Of a stretch of 64,000 bases of DNA, positions 28,101 through 43,100 are shown piece after piece. Every line of letters starts with the position of its first letter. Position 1 is the first letter of the stretch. The notes below the pieces were generated by a model. It made no database searches and was not told where the DNA came from. It was given only the letters and a program-made list of their open reading frames with translations. Location of the stretch: positions 18,343,594 to 18,407,593 of the forward strand of contig NC_092563.1 in the NCBI RefSeq assembly GCF_037975245.1, given 5' to 3'. The translations under genes and the position numbers were made by a program. The stretch comes from Apostichopus japonicus. Lineage: Eukaryota; Echinodermata; Holothuroidea; Aspidochirotida; Stichopodidae.

Positions 28101-31100
28101 TTTCAGTTTCTTTTGAATCACATCGTATTTGTGTTCCAATGCACAGTTTTGAAGAGAATTTAAAAGTAGTATTCAAGGAACAGGTCTGTGAGATCCGAGA
28201 TTTGTCATAAGTTGGCCATTATTATTTGAAAATGACCAACTCTAGTAAATTTAGTATCATCACCTATAACAACACCATCAATTTCTCTTCTTTATGCTGT
28301 TTCTAACATCTGCATTAGTTCTGCTACTTTATCAGTTTGACGTCAATCGTCTCCGAATAAAATACGTTCAGAACTAAACAAACAGAAATGATTAAAGAAG
28401 AGTAAAGCCACAAATCAGAAAAGAAAGAGTTAAATATAAATGATCACTTGATTTATACTAAATTACTCAATCCTAAGTATAAAACTTACAAAAATATAAT
28501 AGAGCTCAGTTGATGTGATAAACTTCCATCCGTACAGAAACGGTGTTATTTCCGTGAAAGCGGAAGGTCATCCAGCGCTTCTTATCAAATTAAAGAAGCA
28601 AAAAAATGACCTAACCTTGATAACCCACTGTCTTAACCCCAAATGCATTCTGTCTGGGATTATTACATAGCAATACAGTTTCATTTGTTATAGTAGGTGT
28701 TAAAGTTTGCACTAAGAGGTCTGCCGGGGAATATAGGATTTAGTTTTTTCATTAAGTAAATTTGCGTAACCGATACAGTTGCCTAGTGCGTTATTACCCG
28801 TTTTGAAATGGAATCAATGCGAGCAAACATATTTGTCTAAGCTTTCCTTCGTCTCTGGCCTTTCAACGCAAGCTGATTACGCAAACGCCGATGTGCCTCT
28901 TTGGCAATACGATACCACGGTTACGTGCAGACGGAAATTTTTCTATCGAACGTAAATGGAAATTAAAACGGAATAGATAGGACACTTTGGTTTTTTTCCT
29001 CTTCTGCTACGACATGTATGTTCTTGCAGTATTTACATACTGTCTCAAAGTTGAAAATAAGAAAAAAACATGTTATAGGGAACAAGTTTGAAAAGCTGTA
29101 TTGATGACTGTTATGAATTTCACATTCTTCCAAAACACAAAACAAAAAAGGCCTGAAAAGTCCAGTTCCGAACGAACTGAAAACGATAGAAAATCTGAGC
29201 TCAAAACTAACATCTAAGTGCTTTTGGTGGTAGAATGAGGAGGGATGGGGGGGGAGGCATTGACTGGAGGGGTCTGGTCATAGAGGGCGCACAGTGTTAA
29301 ATGGTTACCGGTTCATTCTAGGCACGGTAGAACGAGAGTGAGGATCGAGGTGAAATATCACATTCTGGATTTATATAGAAGGAAATAATCCACAAGGTTA
29401 AATTTCACTGTAAATTGTGAAACCACCAAAGATAAAGAAAAAATGATAGAGAAATTAATACAATAGAAGAAATATAAGACGACAATGAGCTGAGCAGACT
29501 AAAACAATAGATGAATTCCTCTTACCTCTGTCTGATGTACTTTGTGCCAATCTTCTGATGTCGTGCCTTGCTTGTAAAATTCCAAGAATGGGTCAGATTT
29601 ACCCATAACATCCTGTTAAAAGTAAAATGAGAAAGAAAACAGTTTTAAAATAGTAAAAATGATCAGAATCAGGTATTAGGTACTTCCAAGCAGGCGCGTA
29701 GCGAGGAATTTGCCAAGGGAGGGGCGAAACTTGTAGAAAAACTATCTAAGCGAAAAGCAACCATGAGTTGGCGCTAGGCATACAAGAAAATTTTGGCCGA
29801 AAATGCCTCCCAGATCGCTGGAAATGGCACTTCCCAGGCCTTGTGAGTTGCATCTAAGCATTTTCTATTTTGAAATTACTAGCAATATCATAAATGAAAT
29901 ATGCTCAAGGGGGGGAGGCAGTCGCCCCCTTTGCCCCCCCTTGCTACGCGCCTAATTCCAAGACTTCAATACTAGGTTTGGACATGCTAGTGACTTACCT
30001 GTCTCCACACAACATTAAGCACGCTCACTCTACCGTAACTAGAGTGTAAATAGAATTAAGTTTTGACACGTATGATCTTAGAGACACCGTCACTATATTG
30101 TTCAATGACCCCACTCCTTCTCATTCTAACATCAAAGTGTCTCAAAGTGTGTTCTCTAAGTAAAACAGAATTATCTATTAGAATCTATTTTACAATTCCC
30201 ATGGAGACTTCCATGTGCTTAGAGTGTCCATACCTGTACTTGCAGCCGAGTATCCCGTATTTTTTTTGGGGGGGTGGGGTGGGAGAAGGGGGCAGGTTTT
30301 ACCTGTTGTTGGAAAACATATGGGCCAAGATGGGACTAGAGGAGACCAGAAAAACAGAGACTAGACAATTAACAGATAACAATAGACAGAACAGATAACA
30401 ATAGACATAACAGATAACAATAGACAGAACAGATAACAATAGACAGAACATTTAAATGAGTATTGTACCTCAAAAAAAAATTCAAGCATGTCACTCAAAT
30501 ATAGCATGTTTAGGAAACAGCCCTCTTTACTCAAAGGTACCCCACTCTACTGGCTAATTGAAGTTACAGTATCTCAAGTGCACATTCTGTGTGATAATAC
30601 CAGTGCAGAAAGAAAAACTACAGTATATCCAATTTGAAATTATACAGAACAAAACTCTGGTTATTACCCCATTCTGAAATATATTTCTTCCATTCCAGCA
30701 ATTGATGTTTTATTTGAAAATTTTTGCACAATTTACTTTCAAACAAGCAACTAACGTTTTTTACAGGATCTCAAAATGTTGTGAAAAAAAAAAATTGTAA
30801 GAACTGTCATACATAATTCTGACTTCATTTTGTCTCCGAAAAAATAATTCTAATCCATAAAGACTTTGTTCAGAGACCTTTTTTTTTTTTGCTACTTCTC
30901 TTCTCATTCATAAAGGATCATCTTCAGATTCTCCTTGAACTGCCCACGTAATCTTTGAAATAAATTACAATACTTTGACGAGCCGAGTGGAAGAGAAATT
31001 ATTCACCTTCCCACTGGCTAGACTGAGGGAGATGTACAATTCCCAAGGCTGGAATAATAGATTTTTGATTTCATGAAAATATGATTAAAATTGCAAAACT

Positions 31101-34100
31101 TTGTTTGTCTAATCAATCAACACTTGTTTGGTATTAAAGAAGTCTAAGCAAACCTGACCATTTTCATTACTTTGTATGATAGAGATTCCTGTACTTATTT
31201 CCACACCCTATCCATCCCTCCCCCCCTATCCCCTTCCATATCCCTATCCCACCCCCTTTGCTTCCTCCCACTGATAAAATAATCCAAGATATATCAAAAA
31301 GTTGCTTGTGTGCTTATGGTTTGGTGAGTATGTGAGCTCAAGATGATTACAAAAGGTGAAAATCAGCTGTCTTTGCTTTTCTGTTCCAATTTTCAGTGAA
31401 TCTTACCTTTTGCTAACATTAGAGGGGAAACCCCACCCCACCCCCCACCCACCCCACCCCCAAGTTGAGTTAAAATCTTTCATAGGGCTACAGTATATTG
31501 TTAGAAGACACTATCAAGTATCGGCTCCCAAGTGAAGAAAGCAAACAAGGAAACCAAACTGTAATTAAGTCCAAGAAGCAGAGAACAGTTGTAAAGTTCA
31601 CTTTCGTTTCGAAAATTCTACGCATCGATGCACATTTGGCAAGAAGGAGGAATAACGCTTGATGCTTTTAAGACCTATTTATGTTCATTATACAGAAATC
31701 TTGGTAAAATATTAAACCAAACTTATTTGGCAAAAATTTCACAGACATCATGCCCTTAGCAGCAGTATATAACTTTAAAGCTTAACGCATGGCTGTCGAA
31801 TATATGTATCAAACAGTCACAAAATATTCTCTTTGCAGACTTTCCTGTATAATTTTGACTTCCAGTATGATTGTTTACATGTCGACAGTGACGGAATCTG
31901 AAAACTTCAAATTCCCTGTTACAAATACTGCTGGTACTATTCCTAGTCAACATGCTACTTACCAATAAAACAAACACTTAAAAAAAGATTCAGGTTTTTT
32001 TTTAAAAGCAAGTTGCATTATATACTATGACCCGAGAGTGTTTCTTAATATACACACAGTGTCAGAGTTGTCTGATATTTGTGAGACAATCACTTTAACT
32101 GAGATAAGTACAAGTGTACTTTTCTAGTTTAGGGTTCAGGGCAAGACGACTCTGAGAGAATTGTTCAAATTGGACTAAAATATTGACGTCAAAGATCAAG
32201 AAAAGGTAGGTACCTGGGAGAAGGGCGAGTAACAAATATTTAATTTACGTCAGAAAGGATACCTCAATCAACGCAGTCTTTAGCCCCACAGATATTCAGA
32301 CTGCAGAGACACATTCTCTAGCAAAAAGGTAAAAACACCTTAAACTGGTTTTTACTACATTTGCGTCACAGATGGCAACATTGCGGGAGGTTCTAAGAAG
32401 GGAACAAATCCATAGTAAATGGAATTGGTCAGTTTGGGTTATCTGATAAAAATCCTTTTAGGTGTTTATATACTGTATAAATATATCCAATTTAGTTTGC
32501 CTGTCACCATAAAATAAGTGCAACTGATTGTACTGCAAAAACAACATATATTTATATTTGTTTTGCTTCATAGCATACCTCTTAAAGCAGATTTTTGAGC
32601 TAACCTTGAAAAAAAAAACTATTCTGTTTGTTAGAAAATTTGAGAAACGATGTTGGTCAATCAAGCTTCATGATTGTTTAGAGATAAGTTTCATTAAAAA
32701 AAAAACAAATTTAAAGGAAAATATTGCAAAAAAGCTTAGTATTTTCCAATTTCTCTTTAAATGTGAATTTAGTATTAATTCTGCACAAATTCATTATTTA
32801 CTCAGCTACTGTATTACCGTTCATTTTGGTGACAACAAATCTTTAAGTGACTTACTTAAAATGATCAGTTAAGATGTTGGGAGTATGATCACACTGGAAC
32901 ATTTTTGGAAGAAATTTGGACCAATTAATGCAAATATGCTGTGTTTTTGAGATCATAACTGTTAGACGAAAAACAAAAATAAAGAACCCAATAGCTGAAA
33001 CTATTCGAAAACTGTCACACCATTTCTATCACCATATTAGGTCCTTGCCCTCTCTTCCTGAAAGACTCAGCCTAAGCCTCTACTAAGTCCACTCATGTTG
33101 TATTAAAAATGAAACATTCTTAATAAAAAAGTGGCAGATGGTATGATGCCAAAAAAATGAATAAAATATGAAAATAATTTAATAGATTTTATCACCTTTT
33201 TATCCAGACTGGATGCTCGGAATGAGAGAACTAAAACGTCGTGATTTTCAGCTACTTCCTCGGTATCAATCTGCAAAGAGAATAAAATGAAGAAGAAATG
33301 GCAAACATTATTAACATTCATTTCGGTAAACATTTGTCATGTTTTTACTGAAGTATCTGAAATGGTTGCCCCAAATGTAAAAAAAGGGAATAAAATATCA
33401 GCTGAATACTGTAAATAGAGATTAAATGATATAATTTCTTCTTTCAATTTTCTTTTATAACCTGTTTGGGATTGAAAGTTTTCAAATTATCCTCCAGTTG
33501 ATTGAAAGTTTGCAATATGATTTCTCCTGCTTTCTTCAGCTCAGGCTCCACATACTGTAACCTAGTGATTAAAAGTTTGCAATATGATTTCTCCTGCTTT
33601 TTTTCAGCTCAGGGCTCCACATACTGTAACCTACTTCTGATGTTCTCTCTACTGACATCTGTCTGTCAAACAGTCAAATTAGTTACATCAGAAAAACATG
33701 AGAAGAATTTTTGAATACGACAGTTTACATTTTGAACTGTCGTCGTCGTGGTAGTCGTGGTTGCCGATGGAAACGTGTCAGTCATAATCTCATGCAGTAC
33801 ATAGATGTGATGATTTCGTTGGATGGTACTGTTAACCCTAGGTAATTTCTGTATCTGGGTCATTTTTAGGACTTTTACATTCGAACATGACAAGAGAAGA
33901 CGAAGAAGAAGTGAAATTATGCAAGCAGTCAAACATTTGATCAAACCTACAGTCATATCAAGAGAGAGAGATAATTACATGAAAAAAACTGATGACTTTT
34001 TTACCGATTTGAATATTTCCTTTAATAAATCAAAGTAAAGAAAATATGCCACTTTTTCCTCTCTTATCTTGTGTACTATGTACGTACTGTTCGTACTTAG

Positions 34101-37100
34101 TGTAAATTGCAGAAGCTTTGCGCACTTCTTTGCGCAGGTCTTCTAAAAAATGATCTTTGCTCTTGCATCGGTACGCTTAAATTGTCAGGACGAATATATG
34201 TATCACAGACCAAGGGCGTAGGAACCGGGGGGGCTGGGGGGGCACCAGCCCCCCCAGTGAAAAATGTGGAGGGGCGGAAGTATCATTCCGCCCCCCCGCT
34301 CCGCAAGTCAGAAAACCCCTTTTTCATTTCCAAATGAGAAAAAAAATCTCATTTGGAGCACCAAATTGCATCTAAGGCCAGGTGAAAATACAAAATTAAG
34401 TTTACAAAATGGAGTGGGTGTTGAAGTGTGCTATATTGCACCAAATTGCATCTGAGGCCACCTGGAAATGCAAAAAATTCCAAAGGGGAGGGGGTCACCC
34501 CCTCCCCTTAGACCCCTCCCCCAGGCCGGCCATCAGTCTTCAGCCCCCCCACTCAAAAGTACCTTCCTACGCCACTGTCACAGACTAAAGGAAAGAATTG
34601 TTCTCTGGGGGGAAGGATTATTTTGTCTTCCTAATTACAATTGACAATTTATCGGTGAGGATATCCATTCCGATATCTGCCACTCCGCGGCTCATCCTGT
34701 TGCTAAAGAAAATCTGGGTGGCTCAGAGGAGCAGGATAAAATTTCCATCAACGAATGACAAATGAGACAGATTTGTTGAAATCTGAGATTCTGGTGCCAT
34801 GTGTCTAGGAAATTAAGATAGAATACATACCCCAGGCCCAAACAAAATATATATATATCCTAGTCTTTCTTATCTTTTCTTACAGTTTACCAGACAGTAA
34901 ACAGAAGTAAATAATATGACAATATTATCAACTAGTTCTCACAGACTTCCCAAAACTTACTGGTTAGTGGATTTGTGAGGGATGATACATACCTGTCTCC
35001 CAGTCTATATCTGCACTTCCCTATCTACCTACTTTAACTACATGGCTGGCGCCCTCTATTATGGGGCACCACTCGCTCACAGTTCTAATTCCTTCCAAAC
35101 CTAGCGATTCAGAATTCAGAGAAAGCTATGTTATGTTCTCCGACTTTCATTGGAAAAATTTCTCTTCACGTGCTTTACACTTCGGCAATAATTTTTTATT
35201 TGAGATATATACATCTGCAACTAACCTTTCCTTCACCCACTACAGAAGCTTCAATAGGGCTCAGAGACCTTTAAAGTTGCTACAGTAATTGCTGCAATTC
35301 AATTCAATAAATCAAGATTGTGCATTTTCCCCCAGCAATTTTGTACACACTTAAAAGCTAACAAGAGAGAACTCAGAGGGTGAGGGGGGTAGGGGTGGGG
35401 GTGGGGGTGGGGGTGGGGGTGGGGGGAGTAGCAGGCATACATGTCCAGTCTGCACTTTAATGTTGACAACTTTATTCTCATGGTAACAATTCATTCCACA
35501 GGTATACATTCAAAACTATGGAGGAACATCAACGGTTTTGAAAACTAGATAACAGCTGTACCATATATATACCACAATATTGACTAACACTACTGACTAA
35601 CAATATTGACTAAACATTATTGACTAAACTTGAGAAAGGTCTGTCAGTACGACAAAGTAACACTCAGTAACAGAGGTCCCCTCACATTCCCCCCCCCCTC
35701 CCCCACCTACCTCCATCTGTCCCTCCATCTGCCCCTCCTTTTGCCTAACCATTAACTATATCTACAGCACAAACCAATATGGATGGGGATGAAAGAACCC
35801 CAAATAAACTAATTGGATTTAGAAACAGAGACGTTTAAATATTTACGCAGATTTAACCATAAACTAGCTAAGAGTATCTCCATCTTTATAAATCATGCAG
35901 ACTCGTGGGTGGATGAGGGTTCCGTAAGGTAATGAATGATCAAGGAGAGATAAATGCTCTCTAAAGAAAAAAAACAAAATTGCTGCCTGATTACTTGAAG
36001 ATCGTCAGTGAGTGGGCATCGAATTCAGATACCCACAGCATCATAGATACATCTCTGCATACTACTGTAGTGCATAAATCATTATGCAAAATCTCCAGAC
36101 TTACTGAAAGTGTTCAATTGACTACTGTACTTTACATTACTATGAAACATTACTGTAGATTATAGCTTAACAATATACCTATACCTTTACTAGAATCATT
36201 CACGTATGGAAAAAAATAATAATAATGTTGGGTTTAACGTAGATCTCCGACGTAAGTGTGAGCAAATAAATCTGTGACGACATAATCATGTGAACCCTTG
36301 GAACTTGTACATAACAAAATATACTGTAACAATAGAGTTAGTGAAATACTGCAGATTATATGCTTAAAACCAATCAGAATTAGTGTTACATGCATACACT
36401 CAAAACCAATCAGAATTAATGTTACATGCAGTGGCAGGGAAAAAAAAGGCGGGAAAAAAAGGAAGCAAAATGCTAAATGGAAAACAGAGGAGAAAATCAA
36501 AAAAACTTAACTTCATCAACCGCTATACCTTCATTAATACACGTACAGCTGATTTTAGCTTCTGAAATATTTCAGAGTCTGATTACACCTATCTTAGTTT
36601 CTCTATTTTTTTTTATTTTTATAGATTTGTTTATGCTTTTGCACATGATATGGAGGTAGGTTTTTGCGAGAGTTGCAGCTTCGTCAAGGCTAGGCAACTT
36701 AGTAATCCAATAATGACAGGCAAATCCTATTAAATAGTAGTAACAGATAAACTAGCTACGGACTTCATTGATTTGCAGTTCTATAAAAAGTAGCAACAGA
36801 AAGTAGTACTGTACGTTGCAATTGGAGGTGCTATGGCAACGTTTAAAAAAAAAAAAAAATTGTGGGGGCTTTTAATTCACCTTTGAAAAGTACACAACAT
36901 TTCAAGTTGAATAAGATGAGGAAGGAGGGAAAACTGAATGCAGACAGAACTTAATGGTAGGATGCATATATGTGTCAAACATGTTTGACTCAATATTTGT
37001 CAACAGTACTGGATATGCATATATGTTCTAACTTTTGAATTCATTAAATTTTTTCAATTTCGTGATTAACTGTCTCTTAAGTTTTTCACATGGATGCAAC

Positions 37101-40100
37101 TTTCAGTTGCCTCCCTATAAGGAGGAAATGCTGCCTCCCTCATGATATTTGTCCAAGCTATAACTTAGCATAAAGGTCAATGCAAGAAATGGTCATCTAT
37201 GCAGGTGTATGTATAGACTTGTCCAAGTCTCCATTGGGAGCTATTGTGAATCAGGTTCACACTACCCAGGCAATACATATTTCCTTAAAAATAACCCTCC
37301 TTTAATACTGGAACTACTCAACACAACCACTGCCATGTCAAGATTGACTACAAACGTCATTATAAAGACAGCATGACGTTTTGCAAGGGACTGACTATTA
37401 AACTCGTGGGTAGCAAAAACACCTGCAACAGATACAGCAATATTCAAAGTTCTAAGGCATAACTTCAGTATTTACTTTACTGCAGTCAGTCATATATCAC
37501 GGTGGGCATGAAGTCTAGTTGTTCTTATTGATAATCAAAGAATGTTTCTGTTTTTCTGGCGGTCTGCAATAATTGCAAACCGCCAGCAAGGTTGTTGAAA
37601 ATATGTTGTGCATACAGCCCACATGCAGGTGCAGTGAAAAAGTATGGGATTATGGTTCACTTGCAAGGGAATGAATACAGCTCAATTGCAGGTGTAGAAA
37701 AATGGAGTAACTTCACTGATATGCAGATAACAGGAGAACTAAAATTTCATTAAAGTATGGTTACCATATTTTTTTATTTTTTTTATCTAAAAACTTTTAT
37801 GTCTTGCTCCAGGGGATGAATCTATGACTTGAACGTTTATACCTCCCATTTCTGAGGTTAAAAAAAAAACAGAAATTGAAGGATACATGAAAATCATACC
37901 AGAATTGTCGCTGAAAATGTAAGGTACGTTATAATGCTTGAAGGACTACTTATAACTATTGTCATGTTGCCCAAGCTCTTAGTCATAATTGGAATACTTA
38001 GTAATTAAGAAGAGCAATTTACTTCAGAGAAATTTTTTGTCGGAGGCACCAAATAAATCCAGAAATGTTTTAAAATTTTGAAAATCCACCTGGACCAGGG
38101 GGGTAGGAGCCGGGGTGGGGGGCACTGGGTGCATGTGCCCCCACTTTTTTCCAAAATAGCAAATGTGCCCTACTGACAAATAAAATGTGCCCCTTTGATG
38201 AAGGACTGTCTTTTCGATATCTGAAGCCTTTGTTAATTTTCATATATTATTTTAGTTATTTATTTTTAGTCTGTACATGCTATATTTTAAATGGCATCCC
38301 ATATCTTTTTGCAGCACGGTTAATGAAAATAATGTCAATAAATAGTATTGATAGCAAACTAACACATCATATATATTTAAGTGATATGGCCGGTGTGTAT
38401 CGGTTTATAGCATAATGAGTGGTGGTTGTGGAATGAGAAAGTGCCCCTCTGATGTTGTGCCCCCCCCACTCTTTGGAAGCTTCCTACCCTCCTGACCTGG
38501 ACACTCACATTAGATGGCAAAACAGGAGGACATGTGAACAATATCTGGAAGTATGGCAACCCTACATGTCAAATAAAGCACTCCTTGGTACTTTATAAAG
38601 AGGACGTTAAAATTGAGTGATGCAGTTCGTACTGAAACCTCAAAGTTATTTAATAAACAAACAGAACAGTCGGCTGACTTTTTTACGTGGGGAGCTGATC
38701 GGTTGTAAGGCTAGCTACCTGCAGGAATCTGAGGCATTCACTCAGCTCCACAGTTGCTTTCAAGCAGCTGTTTGCATCGTGCGGTAATTTTTGGACATCA
38801 GTTTTTTTAACCGCTCTTTTGTTTATTATTCCTCCTTGTCTTAGTACCAAACTCCTTCTTGGTGTTTTATGGATACCTTTCCATTTCTTCCTTTTTTTGT
38901 TCTTGTCCTTCTCTCGAGAACATAATTACATGCTTCAGGGTAAAGAAGAAGGGAGTATAGCTGGTACCCGTTATTAAAGTAGATGACAATTTGCAATTCT
39001 TGAAAGCAGCTTCTACTAGACGGACTATATGTAAATCGATTTAGAAAAAATATCAACTCCTAATTACAATTTATAATCATAATTCAAAATGACAAATAAG
39101 ATGCTTCAGATATACAGTCAATTACTTGTAATTTAACCACGAAAAGATAAATATTGTGTGCCTTTGAGAAAAGAAAATGTTGGAAAATTATGAAATGAAG
39201 AATTAATCCTAATGATATGATCCCAACATAATTGTTCAGTAATGATGTGTCTTCAGCTATGAATTACAAAACACACATCAAACATTATATTTCAAGTTGA
39301 TTTAATCAAGTATTTACCCACTTGTACCAAGACTTCTAAGAACAAAATGGAATGGAATACTCGTACTTAAGGAGTATGTACTGTCTCTCAATGACTATTA
39401 AATAAAAGGAATTGAAAAATGTCAACTCCTTTAAGCCTAGCTCAAGTTGAAAGAATTTTGCCTGTACTTGAACATACAAGCTCAGTATGAGAGGCTGTAC
39501 GTAACAGATTTAACACTTGAGCGACGAGCCGTCTGAAATTCCTTAAGCAGATTAGTAGTAGATAATAGTGTGTATATATTGCTTAATTCAGCAAGTACAC
39601 AGGCATCGCAGCCTTTTCACAGGGATGATATTTCATTTCATATTCAGTTCTATGAATATGCATTTATGCATATCATATGTTTATAAACCGTGTTATTTTC
39701 ATATGATTATAAATAATACGTACAATTAAGACCATCTTCTATCCCAGTTATCTTTAGCTAACACGATTATTTGAAACGGTTCGACTGACAAATGTGCTCT
39801 TAATTGCTATTAAATTCCCCGCGGTATCGTAATTAACTTAATTAAACGGTTCGTTTCCAGGTCAGCGAAATAACAGCCGAGCTATATATCTAAGCCGTAG
39901 ACCCTCGGGAGAGCGGTTCTGCGATAGTGTACACCCCATTTCGTTCATTACTGCATTTTAATTCAAGCAAACCATAACATATCCCTCTACTGTACTAGGA
40001 GCCATTAAGATTCAGCTGTGCAGGGTAAAGGATATTAGCATGCCGATATCACTACACATCGTATCGTGTGGAATGATAGACATTCGAACGATCACAGCAT

Positions 40101-43100
40101 GGCTTTGGAAGCCATATCTTTCCCACACGTTTGAATTTGTTTTCGCAGGACACAATTTACCTGGATAAGATTACCGGTTGATGTAATCCTAACTGTAGGG
40201 GGATATTGAATGGACGGACGTGCACTGCGTGCGGCACCTACACAGATATCTTATCTGGCTAATTCCCTGCGCAAGAATAAAAACCACACCGGTTTAAGCT
40301 CGAAGGATGGCAGAGGATGCCACAAGTAGACAAATTTTATAATAGACCAAACATTGGAGAACTGATTGAATATTGGATGAGTTAATTAGTACTGATATAC
40401 ACCACACATATGTTCATTGCATGAGGGTTATTTCATTCCTCTCAGAGTAGTCTGATTCTTGAAACTAAAGAAACCTGGCATGTTGCTTTAAAAGAGCTAA
40501 GAATATGTTCTTTAGTGTTACTGTCAAACTTTGTGTACCTGTGGTAGTGTGATTCTTGAAACTAAACGAAACCTTGCATACTGCTTTAAAGGAGCTTAGA
40601 ATATGTTCTTGTTTGACTGATGGTGAAGGAAAACCCATCTCGAAGGATCTCCTATAAATCTTCAGAAGCTTAAATGAACAAATCCACCAACAATAATTGT
40701 TTTGCAGTTCTTGATTCAAAATTCCAGGTGTGGTTGAAAACAAACCAAATGAAGCTACTGTATATTGATGAAAAATGTGATCATAAGAAACATAATTTGC
40801 TGTTAACCTTTGCCAAACATAAGCACCATGCAAATACATATACTACTTTTCTGTGTTAATATTGTTATTTAGTATATTGTGACCTCAACCTCTCCCTTCT
40901 CCTTCCCTCCCAACCCCCACTATCACCAGCCCCTCACAGTTCTTCCCCTTGTAAGCAATCAGCCCTTTGCCTTTTAAAAGCAAAATTTAAACCATGTACC
41001 TCCAGGTTTGAGAATCTATAGTGAAATCATAACTATTCTAACTGTAGAATACTCTCTATAAAGAACAAATACAGAAGTACTAATATAGCGATATGTACAA
41101 TAACCAAATAACGTACAGCTAGTCTACAGAATTGTGTAATACGTGCACTGAGCAATCTGCATCCTCTACCCCGCACATGATGCAACATGCCCGATGCTAT
41201 CCATATTCCTTCCTTCAATATTGCCGTACGATAACATGTTTCATCGTGATGTAAATCTTTAAAATGAATCGTTTAATTAGGCAATGTCTTCTCAAAAATT
41301 CTCAAAAGTATTGTAATAGTGTCTTTTTATTTTTGATTATGTCATTCCCGGCCGGCCTGCACATTAATGAGGTACAAAGGTTCATGTGCGGTGGTACTGT
41401 AATGGCTCGTGATCACGATAGAGATGCGTCTCCAACTGGTTTGATTGATTTGAGGCACTGTGGGAGGGTGCATACCGCTAAATACTGGGAACACCGACAC
41501 TGTATAGACCAGCAGTGGGGTATATATACAATATTTATCATACATACATGTACACAGTCAGCCCACCGCATGTTCAAAGCATCGGTACAAGCACGAAGAC
41601 TAACTGTGATTCATGTTAAAAACCTGCAACATCAAAAACATTAACAATGATTCGTGCAGAATGGCTGTCATGTCCATAACGACGAAGGATGCAGTTTGCG
41701 ATATCCAAGATTGTTGCCGGGGGCCCTGTGGCACTTAGCAATACGGCCATTTTATTCAGGATTTAAAGATATGTACATAGACTAACCAACCATAGTATTA
41801 TAAGAAAAATCAATAGTATCTGTACTGCTGTTAAATAGCTAATATCTAGAAGGATACAAAAAAAAACTCACCTCGTTAATTTAGTATTAACGAGCAACAA
41901 ACTTACCTGTCACCTGAAGACCTTTGCACTCTCACTGTACCATACCTACAGTGATCTACCATAGGGGATCCAAACACTCTAAAACACACATTCTGTTAAT
42001 ACCAAGCTGTTAAGTTTGGATTCACATGACATGCATGTAGATGAGGAATGTGAAAATCTACTACTTGAAGTGAAGGTTTATATCAAATAGTTCTGGTCCT
42101 ACTTGACAAAGCTATAAGTGTGCCACAGTTGTGGGCAGACAGGTGTATGAAGCGTGAAGTCACATTAGCTGTGTTTTTTTAGATATATTACCTCACAAAC
42201 ACTTTGCCACATATATTGAATCATGCCGTCTACCACAGTAGCTAGTGGTTCCAAAATTCTGGTTCATATTTCAAGAAACAGTTTTAACAACGCCTAACTT
42301 TTCACAATATATCGATCTCTGTCCATGGCTTCCTGGAAAACAAATTGCTAGCAAAGCTGCTGAAAATATTACCTAAGCTGTATGATTTCATTCATGGCAT
42401 GTTTTGACCTCTCGATCATACCTACTGTGATACGGCAATGAAGCGGTAATTGCTATCAAAACCCAGGCCAGGGTTACCATAATGTTTCTGCGAAAAAGAT
42501 TGATCTGTGACTTGTAAGTAGTTGACGTCTGACAGATAAATTGGCCGGGTGAATGAACAACTAATCGCACTGTAAAAGTTCATGTTCTGTATGCTTGAAT
42601 TTTTTGGGAAAAGGGGGTTTAGGAATACGAACATTAACTGGTCCCAATTACAGTACTCCTAAGAGGATTCCGAAGAGCTTTCAAAAGTACTTTTGTGGTT
42701 GTTCTGTATATCTCGATGATTTCCAGACATGTTTGGCATATTTAAAGTATATTTGGGCAATTTAATATATCAGTATAATGGTAAAGAAAGTTGCCTGTAG
42801 AAATATTTGACTTTCTAACATACTAAGAAGGGAGACACTAGGGGAAGGAAATGGAAGGGGGAGAGGAGGGGGAGAGGAGGGGGAGAGGAGGGGTCTCATC
42901 AAGGGGGAAGGGCAATACTGATGACCTTCACAGTTTTATTTTAAGTTATGTCGAAAGGTTAGAGCCAGCTGAATCACTGTTGGTTTTATGTTACTTTTTG
43001 TGACAGCCCAAAGCAAACTATATAGCATATTAATTCATACAGTGGTAGCACAACTGCACTAGTTTCATGAAGCCTAGCAATGGCTAGCATGGAAAACAGG

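Larger units (their letters stand above)
24217..29525 (-). other. Intron between exon 5 and exon 6
   Basis: About 5.3 kb. Holds the purine-rich duplication beside exon 6 (24259-24716), a hAT-like miniature element (27689-27982) and part of a dispersed repeat (about 29265-29350). No other coding sequence recognised; the 82-codon + frame at 25529-25777 has no domain and no supporting splice context. Confidence 0.6.
29613..33195 (-). other. Intron between exon 4 and exon 5
   Basis: About 3.6 kb. Holds hAT-like miniature element copy 2 (29691-29954), a minus-strand member of the donor-carrying dispersed repeat (29992-30055), a 19-bp tandem repeat (30371-30449) and a C-rich tract (31431-31462). 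Nothing coding recognised. Confidence 0.6.

Noticed and set aside
40465-40839. 124-codon minus-strand open frame
   Set aside because: Overlaps a 97-bp tandem duplication and shows no domain or plausible composition.
41264-41644. 126-codon + strand open frame
   Set aside because: No family recognised, no splice or promoter context; length within chance expectation.
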